21,320 bases of DNA from DATLXH01 sp035576005 (GCA_035576005.1 DATLXH010000114.1:1-21320); one strand, 5' to 3'; counted from the stretch's first letter, positions 7,820 through 16,186 are shown. Numbers and translations: made by a program. Notes: a model not told the origin generated them from the sequence alone.

Positions 7820-9135
7820 CGGATCTCCTTGACCAGCCGCTCGAAGTCGCTCCCGCGCTCTTCGAAGTTCCTGTATTGATCGAAGCTCGCGCAAGCTGGG
7901 GAAAGAAGCACCGTATCGCCCTTCGTGGCGCGCTCATGTCCAAGCGCGACCGCGCGACTCATGACGTCGCACGATACGATCTCCGCGATGCCGGCCAGAG
8001 CGCTGGCAATCGTATCGGCCGCCGCTCCGATCGTCATCACGAGCTTCGCCTTTGCTGCTACGAGCGGCGCCAGCCTGGCGAACTCCCCTGCCTTGTCTTT
8101 CCCGCCCAGGATCAACAGGACCTTCTGGTCCTCCATCCCTTCGAGAGATTTGAGAGTTGCATCGACGTTCGTACCTTTCGAATCGTTCAGGTAGCGCACT
8201 CCGTTGATCTCCCTGATGAGCTCCATCCTGTGACGGAGCCCTTTGAAGGAACGAAACGCCTGCTCGACCTGCTCGTCGGCAACTCCGGCAGCACGTGCCG
8301 CGAGCCATGCGGCAAGAGCGTTCTCGACGTTCGCCATCCCGGGAATCCTCAATGCGTCGCGACGAATGCGACTCTCTTTTCCATCGAGCCGGACTACGAG
8401 ATCGTTTCCGTCGATGAGACCTCCCTCGGGGAGAGCTTCTGTCGATGAGAACCTCAGCACCCTCGCTTTTGTTTGAGGGGACCGCGTCCGCGCGTCATCG
8501 GCATTCACGACTGCCACGTCATTTGGTCCCTGATTCTGGAAGATCCGTTCCTTCGCAGCGGCGTACGCGTCGATGCCGCTGTACCGATCCAGATGGTCGG
8601 GAGTGATGTTGAGGAGCAGCGCGATGTCGGCTTTGAAAGTCTCGACAGTCTCGAGCTGAAAGGACGACAACTCGATTACGTACTCTCCCGGCTTACTGTC
8701 GAGTACTGAGATCAGTGGATCGCCGATATTTCCTGCAACGATCGGGTCGCGCCCGGCCGCCCGGAGGATCTCGCCGATGAGCGCCGTCGTCGTTGACTTC
8801 CCGTTCGTCCCGGTAATCGCTATGACCTTTCCGCTCAGGTTCCGAAACGCCAGCTCGACCTCGGAGATCACCGGGATCGAACGGCTTGCAGCTTCTCGGA
8901 CGAGATCGATCGAGGCCGGGACTCCCGGGCTGAGAACGACCGTGTCGACGCCATCCAGCAGATTGGTCGAGTGAGTACCGAGTGCCTTGCGGACCTTGCT
9001 GTCGAGCTGGTCCGACAGCTCAAGCTCCGACTCCGGCTTCGAGTCGCTGATCACCACATCGATTGCATGCTTCGCCAGGAAGTTCGCAGCGGCGACTCCC
9101 GAGCGTGCGGCACCAATGACGAGCACGCTGTTCAT
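7816..9135 (-). CDS. murD: UDP-N-acetylmuramoyl-L-alanine--D-glutamate ligase MurD
   Basis: Cytoplasmic ATP-dependent ligase adding D-glutamate to UDP-MurNAc-L-Ala. The 439-residue product is of usual length. It begins with the dinucleotide-like fold VLVIGAARSG, has the Mur ligase ATP loop GTNGKSTTT at 109-117, then NITPDHLDRY and LNDSKGTNVDATLKSL, and LILGGKDKAGEF in the C-terminal domain. The ATG at 9135 is chosen because the protein then starts at the family N-terminus; its ribosome binding site is weak. The open frame continues upstream through a GCCGGC repeat and is not coding there. The gene ends in an ATGA overlap with ftsW and is separated from mraY by a 106-bp gap with a REP-like repeat. 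Confidence 0.97.
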   Translation of the reverse strand: MNSVLVIGAARSGVAAANFLAKHAIDVVISDSKPESELELSDQLDSKVRKALGTHSTNLLDGVDTVVLSPGVPASIDLVREAASRSIPVISEVELAFRNLSGKVIAITGTNGKSTTTALIGEILRAAGRDPIVAGNIGDPLISVLDSKPGEYVIELSSFQLETVETFKADIALLLNITPDHLDRYSGIDAYAAAKERIFQNQGPNDVAVVNADDARTRSPQTKARVLRFSSTEALPEGGLIDGNDLVVRLDGKESRIRRDALRIPGMANVENALAAWLAARAAGVADEQVEQAFRSFKGLRHRMELIREINGVRYLNDSKGTNVDATLKSLEGMEDQKVLLILGGKDKAGEFARLAPLVAAKAKLVMTIGAAADTIASALAGIAEIVSCDVMSRAVALGHERATKGDTVLLSPACASFDQYRNFEERGSDFERLVKEIR

Positions 9136-9175
9136 CGATTGCCCACCCGAACGACCGCGTGAGGGCACGACTTCG

Positions 9176-9222
9176 CCGCCGGCAGGATGCCGGCGGTCCG
9201 GCCGGCTGGAAGCCGGCGGTCC
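9176..9222. repeat. GCCGGC double hairpin in the mraY-murD gap
   Basis: Two adjacent hairpins: CCGCCGGC (9176-9183) with GCCGGCGG (9189-9196), and GCCGGC (9201-9206) with GCCGGC (9212-9217), each with a 5-base loop. The 11-mer GCCGGCGGTCC occurs twice (9189 and 9212), so the unit is a tandem pair. It resembles dispersed REP-like intergenic elements and has no coding function. Confidence 0.8.
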
Positions 9223-9241
9223 TGAACCTGTGAGCCAGCGA

Positions 9242-10330
9242 TCATCGTAGTTTGAGAGTCGATAGCGCCAGGAGCGCGAACATCGTTGCGATGATCCAGA
9301 AACGGACGACGACTTTCGTCTCACGCCATCCGGAAAGCTCGAAGTGGTGATGCAACGGCGACATCTTGAAAATTCGCCGGCCTGTCGTCTTGAACGAGAT
9401 GACCTGGAGGATTACTGAGCCCGCCTCGAGCACGAACAGCCCGCCCACCAGCACGAGGAGGATTTCCTGCTTGATGATCACCGCGAGACAGCCGATCGCT
9501 CCCCCGAGAGCCAGCGATCCGACGTCCCCCATGAAGATCTCCGCCGGATGCGCGTTAAACCAGAGAAATCCAAGTGACGCACCAACCATCGCCCCACAGA
9601 AAACCGCCAACTCGCCAGCTCCGGGGACCCATGCGATGTTGAGATAATCCGCGACCTTGAAATTGCCCGCCGCGTAAGTGAGGATCGTGTACGTGACCGC
9701 CGCGATGAGCGTCGATCCGATCGCCAGACCGTCCAGACCGTCGGTCAGGTTGACGGCGTTGGACGCTCCCACGATGACAATCATGATGAACGGTATGTAG
9801 AGGAATCCCAGGTCGAGTGTGAAGCGCTTGAGCAGAGGGAATGTCAGAGTCGTCGAGTACGCGTTGTGAATCTGGGGGAGGTAGGCGATTGCGACGCCTG
9901 CAACCAGAGCGACGATGAACTGAAGACCGAACTTCTGCTTCGAAGTCAGCCCGAGGTTCTGTTTCTTGGCGAGCTTCTGGAAGTCATCGATGAACCCGAT
10001 CGTGCCGTATGCGAACGTAACGAACAGGACGATCCATATGTACGGGTTCATGATGTCCGCCCAGAGGAGAGTCGGAATCAGGATCGCCAGATTGATGAGA
10101 ATTCCGCCCATCGTCGGAGTGCCCGCTTTCTTCTGATGGGATTGCGGCCCCTCTTCCCGGATGAACTGTCCGAGCTTGATCTCACCCATCCGCCGGACGA
10201 GCCACGGTCCAAGAATGAACGAGATGAGCAGTGCCGTCAGAGCGGCGTAGGCGGTGCGAAACGTGATGTATCGAAAGACGTTGAATCCAGAGACCGTTTC
10301 GCGGAGTGAAAAAAACAGGTAGTAGAGCAA
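9242..10330 (-). CDS. mraY: Phospho-N-acetylmuramoyl-pentapeptide transferase MraY
   Basis: Polytopic inner-membrane enzyme that transfers phospho-MurNAc-pentapeptide to undecaprenyl phosphate, giving lipid I. The 362-residue length matches the family, with about ten membrane segments. Catalytic landmarks are present: the Asp pair in FIDDF (115-116), NLTDGLDG (194-201) and the HHH motif in SPLHHHFE (327-329); HQKKAGTPTMGG is also typical. The start is TTG at 10330, chosen because GGGAGGT lies a few bases upstream and the protein then begins LYYLFFSLRE like other MraY proteins. It lies 414 bp after murE, where murF would be expected, and may have its own promoter. Confidence 0.98.
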   Translation of the reverse strand: MLYYLFFSLRETVSGFNVFRYITFRTAYAALTALLISFILGPWLVRRMGEIKLGQFIREEGPQSHQKKAGTPTMGGILINLAILIPTLLWADIMNPYIWIVLFVTFAYGTIGFIDDFQKLAKKQNLGLTSKQKFGLQFIVALVAGVAIAYLPQIHNAYSTTLTFPLLKRFTLDLGFLYIPFIMIVIVGASNAVNLTDGLDGLAIGSTLIAAVTYTILTYAAGNFKVADYLNIAWVPGAGELAVFCGAMVGASLGFLWFNAHPAEIFMGDVGSLALGGAIGCLAVIIKQEILLVLVGGLFVLEAGSVILQVISFKTTGRRIFKMSPLHHHFELSGWRETKVVVRFWIIATMFALLALSTLKLR

Positions 10331-10744
10331 GCTAGACCTCCCTCATGGCGCGCTTCACGTAGGAGTTTCCGGCGGGATGAGACACGCGAGGAACGAAAGC
10401 GTCGGCGCTCCATGTCGGTTGCAGCAATGCTGCCCGAAGAGCGGGCGAACGACGCGCCATCCGGGCGCGCCACGATAAAACGGATGGGCCAGCGGCGAGA
10501 GCCCGATGGGAGCTTTTTGAGACGAGGGATCTCAGAGGAAATCTCGAGACGCAGATGTTCTCTTCAGACTCCGCCCACCCCCAAGACCGTTCAGCCGCTT
10601 CCTTCCCCGGGAACTGACCAGCGACTGACTGACTTCTCCCATCCGCGCGTTTGTACGACGGAGCCGAAACAGAACACCTTGATGCGTTGCCGCAAGAATA
10701 CGGCATTGTCGTCAATATTTTCAATGTCTTTTCAATCATAAAAA
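10331..10744. other. Gap at the usual murF position
   Basis: This 414-bp stretch between murE and mraY has no murF and no Mur ligase motif in any frame I read. The first 50 bp after murE are AT-rich and contain a promoter-like sequence. The rest is GC-rich and includes a GGGGGTGGGCGG run and a small GCAGCA/TGCTGC hairpin. One minus-strand frame of 138 codons (10332-10748) starts at an ATG overlapping the murE stop (ATGA) and ends one base before the mraY start. Its product is rich in Arg, Ser and Ala, resembles nothing I know, and its last codons are the mraY ribosome binding site. I treat it as probably non-coding, perhaps a long mraY leader. Confidence 0.6.
10695..10724 (-). promoter_or_regulatory. 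Putative sigma70 promoter for mraY
   Basis: On the minus strand TTGAAA (10724-10719) and TATTCT (10700-10695) are separated by 18 bp in an AT-rich island directly after the murE stop. A start near 10688 would give mraY a leader of roughly 350 nt. The match is to consensus only. Confidence 0.4.
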
Positions 10745-12232
10745 TCATAAACCTTTTCCCGATGCTTTTCGATTCTTTAATACAGCCTCGGCCTCTTCCC
10801 GGTCATCGAAGTGAAGAATCCTGTCCGCAATCACCTGGTAGTTCTCATGACCCTTACCCGCGATCAACACGACATCGCCCTCGCCGGCCGAAAGAATGGC
10901 CTGCTCGATCGCCTCACGCCGATCGGGAACGACGGAGTACTTCGCGTCGCCGATCTTTCTCACCCCCGCTTCAATCTGCCCGATGATTCCTGATGGCTCC
11001 TCTCCCCGAGGGTTGTCACTCGTAATGACGGTGAAGTCGGCGAGCCGTCCGGCAATCTCACCCATCAGAGGACGTTTTCCCTCGTCCCTCTCCCCTCCGC
11101 ATCCGAAAACGAGCACGATCTTCTGGCCGGGAGAAAGCTCGCGCACAGCATGAAGAAGCTTCTCGAGGGCGTCGGGCTTGTGCGCGTAATCGACAATCAC
11201 CAGAGGTCCACCCTCATGAGCAATCCTCTCGAAACGCCCACGCACGGACCCGAGCTTCGCAATTCCGCGCTCGATCGTTTCGAGCGGGATCCCTACCGTG
11301 ATCGCTCCGCCGATCGCTGCCAGCCAGTTGTAGAGGTTCGGAACTCCGAGGAGTGGAGAGTCCATCTTCAGCTCCCCCAGCGGTGTGATGACAGAGCCAT
11401 GAAGCCCGGCGGCCGACACGCGAAACCCGGCGGCCGGTCTGACGTCAGCTCTCTCGGAGCGTCCGTAGGTGAGGACCGAGTCCCTGCCCACACGCGCGAC
11501 GAGCTTCGCTCCCCACTCGTCGTCTTCATTAATGACAGCGGACCTGCGGGTTCGATCGATCTGATCGAAGAGAATCGCTTTGGCGGAAAAATAGTCGTCG
11601 AAATCGCGGTGAAAATCGAAGTGGTCGCGGGAAAGATTCGTGAAGACCGCAGCAGAAAACCGGATGCCGAACGTGCGTTTGAGAGCCAATGCGTGCGATG
11701 AGACTTCCATGGCCACATGATTCACGCCTGCGTCGACCATCCTCGCGAACCATGACTGCAACACCACGGCGTCAGGAGTCGTTCGATCGGCAACCTCCCG
11801 GACGCTCCCGGCTCTGTACTCGATCGTCCCGATGAGCCCAACCGGCTCCCCAGTCGCATCGAACAGCGACTCGAGCATCAGTGTGGTCGTTGTTTTCCCC
11901 GACGTCCCTGTCACTCCCACGATCGAGAGCTTCCTCGACGGGTGCGAGTAGAAAGCAGAAGCCAGCTCGGAGAGCGCTGCGCGAGCGTCAGGAACTTCGA
12001 TGAATGCGCCGCCACCAGCGTCGAGCGGCTGCTCCGCAACGATCGCAACAGCGCCCCGCTTCCTGGCGGCGTCGACATAAGACATACCGTCGCGAATGAG
12101 CCCGGGCACGGCAACGAAGAGCGAGCCTGGCATGACCATCCTCGAGTCAGCGGTGACCGAGGCAATCTCGACCTCCTCGTTCCCCGCCGCGCTGCGACGA
12201 TCAACGCCTCTGGAGAGCTCCGAGAGTTTCAT
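10745..12232 (-). CDS. murE: UDP-MurNAc-tripeptide synthetase MurE (meso-DAP type)
   Basis: Cytoplasmic Mur ligase that adds the third stem-peptide residue. The 495-residue product carries the ATP loop GVTGTSGKTTTT at 106-117, a lysine in FSAKAILF (about 218) at the usual carbamylated position, VDYAHKPDALE and the DNPR motif at 406-409. DNPR is the signature of enzymes that use meso-diaminopimelate rather than lysine, so the organism probably has meso-DAP peptidoglycan. The ATG at 12232 overlaps the ftsI stop (ATGA), with GAGG upstream. In most clusters murF follows murE; here it does not. Confidence 0.98.
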   Translation of the reverse strand: MKLSELSRGVDRRSAAGNEEVEIASVTADSRMVMPGSLFVAVPGLIRDGMSYVDAARKRGAVAIVAEQPLDAGGGAFIEVPDARAALSELASAFYSHPSRKLSIVGVTGTSGKTTTTLMLESLFDATGEPVGLIGTIEYRAGSVREVADRTTPDAVVLQSWFARMVDAGVNHVAMEVSSHALALKRTFGIRFSAAVFTNLSRDHFDFHRDFDDYFSAKAILFDQIDRTRRSAVINEDDEWGAKLVARVGRDSVLTYGRSERADVRPAAGFRVSAAGLHGSVITPLGELKMDSPLLGVPNLYNWLAAIGGAITVGIPLETIERGIAKLGSVRGRFERIAHEGGPLVIVDYAHKPDALEKLLHAVRELSPGQKIVLVFGCGGERDEGKRPLMGEIAGRLADFTVITSDNPRGEEPSGIIGQIEAGVRKIGDAKYSVVPDRREAIEQAILSAGEGDVVLIAGKGHENYQVIADRILHFDDREEAEAVLKNRKASGKGL

Positions 12233-14178
12233 CGCAACGCCTCACGCTCGCCTGCAGTCATTGACAACGTCATGTCGCGATTGTTCTGCAGCTGCTCGCC
12301 GGGCGCAGGCCTCTGAGAGTCGACGATGCCGAGACCGCTGGTCCTGACCCTGAATCCCGCAGTCGTTGCGCGTGCGATTGCGGTTCTCGCGTCGAGTCCT
12401 CGAAAGTCGGGGACGGTGCCGCTGACCTGAGTTGTCTGCAGGGAACGATTCAGTGGAGCGAGCGTGACGGCACGCGCTATTACCTGACGGTTCGGGATCG
12501 ACGGGGAGACTCCAAGGTACCGAAGTGACGTGCGCGCAATCTCACGGAACAGAGGCGCGGCAACGGTTCCTCCGTACTGGGCGGTGCGAGGCTCGTCGAT
12601 GACCACCAGAATCACCAGTCGCGGCCGGTCAGCAGGAACGTAGCCGACGAATGATGCGACAAACCTGTCGGCGGAGTATCCACCGCGCGAGGCTTTCTGC
12701 GCGGTTCCTGTTTTCCCCGCAACCACGAACTCGGGAAGCGACGCGTTCACACCGGTCCCACGGCTCACGACGGTCTTGAGAATCTCGTTAAGGACTGCAG
12801 CCGTCCGCTCGGAGACCACGCGCCTCGGCTCGGGCGGTGCCGGACGGCGCACTTCTTTACCCTCAGCGTTGACGACCTTGCTTACGATCCGCGGCGTAAC
12901 GAGCAACCCGCCATTCGCGATGGTCGCCGTAGCCGCTGCAATCTGCAGAGGCGTCACTGCGATCTCCTGTCCGATCGACAGGATCGCATTCGACAACGCC
13001 GACCACTGCTCGGGTTTCCTCAGGATTCCTGAGCCCTCACCAGGCAGTTCGACTCCGCTTCGCTGTCCGAAGCCGAAAGCCCGGATGTAGCGATATAACC
13101 GTGATTGTCCCAGCGAGAGCCCCACGCGGATCGTGCCCACATTGGACGACTGACTCATCACGTCCTCGAAGCTCATGTAACCGTACCGATGGTTGCCGTG
13201 CTCCTTGATGTGCACGTTGCCAATGCTGATCTTTCCCATTCCGCAATCGAGGATCTGCGAGGGTGTGACCAGGCCCTCTTCGAGACCAGCAGCAGCAGTG
13301 ACAATCTTGAAGGTGGACCCTGGCTCGTAAAGATCCTGCACGGGACGATTGCGCCAGCTCGCCGGTGGTGAGTCGCGATAATGATTCGGGTCGAACCTCG
13401 GTGCCGACGCCATCGCGAGAATGTCGCCCGAGCGAGGATCCATCACCAGGACAGACCCGGCGGCAGCCTTGTACTGCTGAATCGCGTTCGCGAGAGCACG
13501 CTCCGCGATGAACTGAATCACTTCGTCAATGGTTAGATAAACGCTGAGCCCGTCAACCGGGGCGTTCGCACCCTCGGCTCCGACCACGTACATCGCTCTG
13601 CGTGCGTCACGCAGGAGCGTAACCTTCCCGGGCTTTCCTCGAACGAAACGATCGAAGGAATGTTCGATTCCCGCGAGACCCTCGCCGTCCAGACCGACAT
13701 AGCCAAGCACGTTCGCAGCGAGAGCACCGCGCGGGTAGGCTCTCCTATGCTCCTCGAGCGTGTAGATTCCGGGGATCGAGAGCTTTCTGACATCCCGCGC
13801 CACGTCGGCTTCCACCTGGCGGGCGATCCAGGCAAACTCGCTCCGACCCGTGAGCTTCTTGCGCAGCTCGGCCTGGGTGAGCTCGAGACCGGAGATCGCC
13901 GCGAGGCGACGCGCCGCAAGGACGGGATCGGTCACCGCCTGTGGATCGGCGTAGATCGATTCAGCAGCGACACTCTCGGCGAGAATGCGCCCTTTCGTGT
14001 CGTAGATAGAGCCTCGCACCGGTGTGAGAGAAAGCGTGCGCTCCTGCTGACGAACGGCCCTGGCGACATATTCATCGTGATTCGCAAGCTGAATCTGGCC
14101 GAGCCTGAGCACGACGATCAGACCCCACACCGACAGGAAGCCGACCAGCTGAAACAACCTTGCTCGCGACAGGGGCAT
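12229..14178 (-). CDS. ftsI: Septal transpeptidase FtsI (PBP3) with a C-terminal PASTA domain
   Basis: Class B penicillin-binding protein that crosslinks septal peptidoglycan with FtsW. The 649-residue product has a short cytoplasmic tail, one membrane segment at about 9-27, a dimerisation/pedestal domain and a transpeptidase domain with all three active-site motifs: STFK (288-291, Ser288 nucleophile), SSN (344-346) and KTG (489-491). A single PASTA domain follows at about 586-641, beginning VPDFRGLDARTA. E. coli FtsI (588 residues) lacks it; PASTA modules are better known in Gram-positive PBP2x and Spo-type proteins. The ATG at 14178 overlaps the ftsL stop as TGATG, with GAGG eight bases upstream. 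Confidence 0.97.
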   Translation of the reverse strand: MPLSRARLFQLVGFLSVWGLIVVLRLGQIQLANHDEYVARAVRQQERTLSLTPVRGSIYDTKGRILAESVAAESIYADPQAVTDPVLAARRLAAISGLELTQAELRKKLTGRSEFAWIARQVEADVARDVRKLSIPGIYTLEEHRRAYPRGALAANVLGYVGLDGEGLAGIEHSFDRFVRGKPGKVTLLRDARRAMYVVGAEGANAPVDGLSVYLTIDEVIQFIAERALANAIQQYKAAAGSVLVMDPRSGDILAMASAPRFDPNHYRDSPPASWRNRPVQDLYEPGSTFKIVTAAAGLEEGLVTPSQILDCGMGKISIGNVHIKEHGNHRYGYMSFEDVMSQSSNVGTIRVGLSLGQSRLYRYIRAFGFGQRSGVELPGEGSGILRKPEQWSALSNAILSIGQEIAVTPLQIAAATATIANGGLLVTPRIVSKVVNAEGKEVRRPAPPEPRRVVSERTAAVLNEILKTVVSRGTGVNASLPEFVVAGKTGTAQKASRGGYSADRFVASFVGYVPADRPRLVILVVIDEPRTAQYGGTVAAPLFREIARTSLRYLGVSPSIPNRQVIARAVTLAPLNRSLQTTQVSGTVPDFRGLDARTAIARATTAGFRVRTSGLGIVDSQRPAPGEQLQNNRDMTLSMTAGEREALR

Positions 14179-14543
14179 CAGCGCGTCCTCGGCTGAAGGG
14201 CTGCACGCTCATTGCGCGGGAGGGAAACCAGCACGATCTGATTGGACTCCGCGGGACGAAGACCAAGCGAGGCGGCCTTCGTTTCCACTGCGTTGAGCGC
14301 CGTGAGACGCTCGATCTGCAGCTGCAGCGCCTTGTTGTTATCCTGAAAGGTCTTCCGTGATTTCTGGAGGCGCGTGATGTCGCGCCCCAGCCGAATCACC
14401 TCAAGATTCTGCCAGGTGAACAGCAGGAGAAAAAGCCCTACCGGCACTCCGATCGAGAGAACAGCGAGGAGCTCACGGAAGCGTTCGCGATCGCGCTCCC
14501 GGATGATGTGACTGTTTGCAATGTTCTTCTTCTGGGCGTACAT
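14178..14543 (-). CDS. ftsL: Cell division protein FtsL-like
   Basis: Small bitopic divisome scaffold, expected to pair by coiled coil with an FtsB-type protein and regulate FtsW-FtsI. The 121-residue product has a charged cytoplasmic tail, one hydrophobic segment at about 24-43 (LLAVLSIGVPVGLFLLLF) and a heptad-rich segment at about 50-90 rich in Leu, Lys and Gln. FtsL proteins diverge strongly in sequence, so the call rests on size, topology and position between rsmH and ftsI. The ATG at 14543 has a weak ribosome binding site (GGGAA). The upstream gap holds a G-rich segment enclosed by an inverted repeat. Confidence 0.85.
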   Translation of the reverse strand: MYAQKKNIANSHIIRERDRERFRELLAVLSIGVPVGLFLLLFTWQNLEVIRLGRDITRLQKSRKTFQDNNKALQLQIERLTALNAVETKAASLGLRPAESNQIVLVSLPRNERAALQPRTR

Positions 14544-14569
14544 GATTTCCCGCTCGCGAAGTCAAAAAA

Positions 14570-14693
14570 CAAGGGTGAAGATCTGCCTACAAGCACGACT
14601 CGAACGAACCCCACACACCCACCCTTCACGCGCCACCCCTCCCAATCCGCCCGCACCGCACACACGCCCGCCCTTCCCCGACCTTCACCCTTG
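14570..14693 (-). other. G-rich leader segment between inverted repeats, rsmH-ftsL gap
   Basis: An 11-bp perfect inverted repeat (CAAGGGTGAAG at 14570-14580 and its complement at 14683-14693) encloses 102 bp. In the transcribed strand this interval carries nine runs of three or more G within 71 bp (14609-14679). Loops between runs are partly longer than seven bases, so only non-canonical quadruplexes are predicted. No gene is seen in the 175-bp gap. Role unknown; leader RNA structure before ftsL is a possibility. Confidence 0.55.
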
Positions 14694-14718
14694 CTGCTTG
14701 TCTCCGCGTCTCCTTCCG

Positions 14719-15681
14719 TCATCGTTGCGTTGCCGAACCTGTGTCACCTGAATCTCTCACCGAAACCTTCTCCGCGATTCGCATCTTCGCGCTGCGCGAC
14801 CGTGGATTGAGTCGTTCCTCTTCCTCATCCGCTGCTACTGGTCTGGACGTGAGAACTTCGATCGACTTCACTGCGCCACAGCCGCAGACCGGCATCCCGG
14901 GCGGGCAGCGGCACTCTCCTTCGAGTCGCCGAAACGTTTTTTTCACGATGCGATCCTCGAGAGAGTGAAACGAGATCACGGCGATCCGACCCTCGGGTGC
15001 CAGCGTCTCGACCGCATCCTCGACGAAGCGCTCGAGTCCGCTGATCTCTTCGTTCGTCGCGATCCGGAGCGCCTGAAACGTCAGCGTTGCGGGGTCAATC
15101 TTTCCGAACTGCGGCTTCTTGACCGTCCTGATCACTTCCGTGAGCCGGGTCGTTGTCTCGATTCGAGCAGTTTCGCGCTCAGCGATGATCGCCTTCGCGA
15201 TGCGCTTTGCCATCGGCTCTTCACCCCACCTCCGAATCAGATCCACCAGATCCGCCTCCGCCAGGTCATTGACGAGATCGGCGGCCGACGTACCGTGGGC
15301 GCTCATCCGCATATCGAGCGGTCCGTCGCTTCGAAACGAGAACCCCCGCGAAGGATCGTCGAGCTGCATGGATGAGACGCCGAGGTCGGCGAGCAGGCCA
15401 TCGACCCGATCGACTTTCTCTTTGTCCAGAATTTCAATGAGCGCCTCGTATCGACCTTCGATGAGCTTGACGCGCTCGCCGAACTTTCCGAGCCTCTCAC
15501 CTGCCAGATGCAGCGCGCGAGGATCGCGGTCGATTCCGATCAGCCGTATCCGAGGATGCCGGCTCAGTAAAGCCTCCGAGTGCCCCCCGAGCCCGAGCGT
15601 GACGTCTACGAACGTCCCATCAGGATCGAGTGTCGAGAAACATTGGAGTACTTCGTTTAAAAGAACAGGAACGTGTTGCAT
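14719..15681 (-). CDS. rsmH: 16S rRNA (cytosine-N4)-methyltransferase RsmH
   Basis: SAM-dependent enzyme (MraW) that methylates N4 of C1402 in the decoding centre of 16S rRNA. The 320-residue product starts MQHVPVLLNEVL, a family hallmark, followed by the SAM-binding loop DVTLGLGGHSE (to about residue 36), GIDRDPRAL, GLLADLGVSSMQLD with the nearby FSFRSDGPLDMRM, then FQALRIATNEE and ISFHSLEDRIVK. The ATG at 15681 is preferred over an in-frame TTG five codons upstream because of the conserved N-terminus. It is the second gene of the cluster, after mraZ, as in most bacteria. Confidence 0.97.
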   Translation of the reverse strand: MQHVPVLLNEVLQCFSTLDPDGTFVDVTLGLGGHSEALLSRHPRIRLIGIDRDPRALHLAGERLGKFGERVKLIEGRYEALIEILDKEKVDRVDGLLADLGVSSMQLDDPSRGFSFRSDGPLDMRMSAHGTSAADLVNDLAEADLVDLIRRWGEEPMAKRIAKAIIAERETARIETTTRLTEVIRTVKKPQFGKIDPATLTFQALRIATNEEISGLERFVEDAVETLAPEGRIAVISFHSLEDRIVKKTFRRLEGECRCPPGMPVCGCGAVKSIEVLTSRPVAADEEEERLNPRSRSAKMRIAEKVSVRDSGDTGSATQR

Positions 15682-15701
15682 CGTTGCTCTCAGCAAGGGT
15701 C

Positions 15702-15719
15702 AGCGACCGCGCGGTCGCT
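15702..15719. repeat. 18-bp perfect palindrome in the mraZ-rsmH gap
   Basis: AGCGACCGCGCGGTCGCT is a perfect palindrome between the mraZ stop and the rsmH start, ending about 20 bp before the rsmH ATG. It could form an RNA hairpin or be a protein site. No T-run follows, so it is not an obvious terminator. Confidence 0.65.
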
Positions 15720-15733
15720 CGCCTCTGCCGCGA

Positions 15734-16186
15734 TCAGACTCCGTGAAGCTCGAGCTCCTTGAAGTCGTCATCGGTGACCGGCTCCTCCGTCAACCGCTTT
15801 TGAATCGTGGCTTCGTTCCAGACGATGAGGTGATCCTGGTTGCCGATGACTACGACATCGTCGGAAATGCCCGCGACCGATCGGAGAATCGAAGGGACCA
15901 GCAACCTTCCCTGCGTATCCATTTCGACCAGTTGCCCGAAGTAGTTGGCGCGCTCGAGGAGCTTGGATTTTGCCCGTGACGTCGAAGGGACCTTGGAGAG
16001 GCGGCCCTGAAAATCGAGCCAGACGGCCATTGGATAGATCAGAGCCTTTTCTCCCTCGAATGAGGTGATGAAGCAATCCGAGCCGTAACGCTGCTCGATG
16101 ACCTTGCGAAAGGTGTTTGGCACCTTGATTCGACCTTTTTCGTCGACTTTCGCAGGGGCGTGCCCCATAAAAACGTTGAGTTCCAC
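15734..16186 (-). CDS. mraZ: Transcriptional regulator MraZ
   Basis: DNA-binding regulator of the dcw cluster that forms a ring of subunits and represses its own promoter in E. coli. The 150-residue product contains two SpoVT/AbrB-like halves, each with the DxxGR motif: DEKGRIKVP near the N-terminus and DTQGRLLVP in the second half. The start is uncertain. GTG at 16186 keeps the VFMGHAPAK segment that aligns with the conserved MFRG start of the family; an ATG six codons later (16168) gives 144 residues. Neither has a good ribosome binding site. Four GTGG boxes upstream fit its own operator. Confidence 0.95.
   Translation of the reverse strand: MELNVFMGHAPAKVDEKGRIKVPNTFRKVIEQRYGSDCFITSFEGEKALIYPMAVWLDFQGRLSKVPSTSRAKSKLLERANYFGQLVEMDTQGRLLVPSILRSVAGISDDVVVIGNQDHLIVWNEATIQKRLTEEPVTDDDFKELELHGV

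Noticed and set aside
9136..9324. 63-codon upstream extension of murD
   Set aside because: Runs through the GCCGGC repeat and into the end of mraY; MurD homologues start at the VLVIGAARSG fold.
14544..14718. Small gene in the rsmH-ftsL gap
   Set aside because: Open frames here are low-complexity (Gly/Arg/Val or Pro/Thr/His) from the G-rich strand and have no start context.
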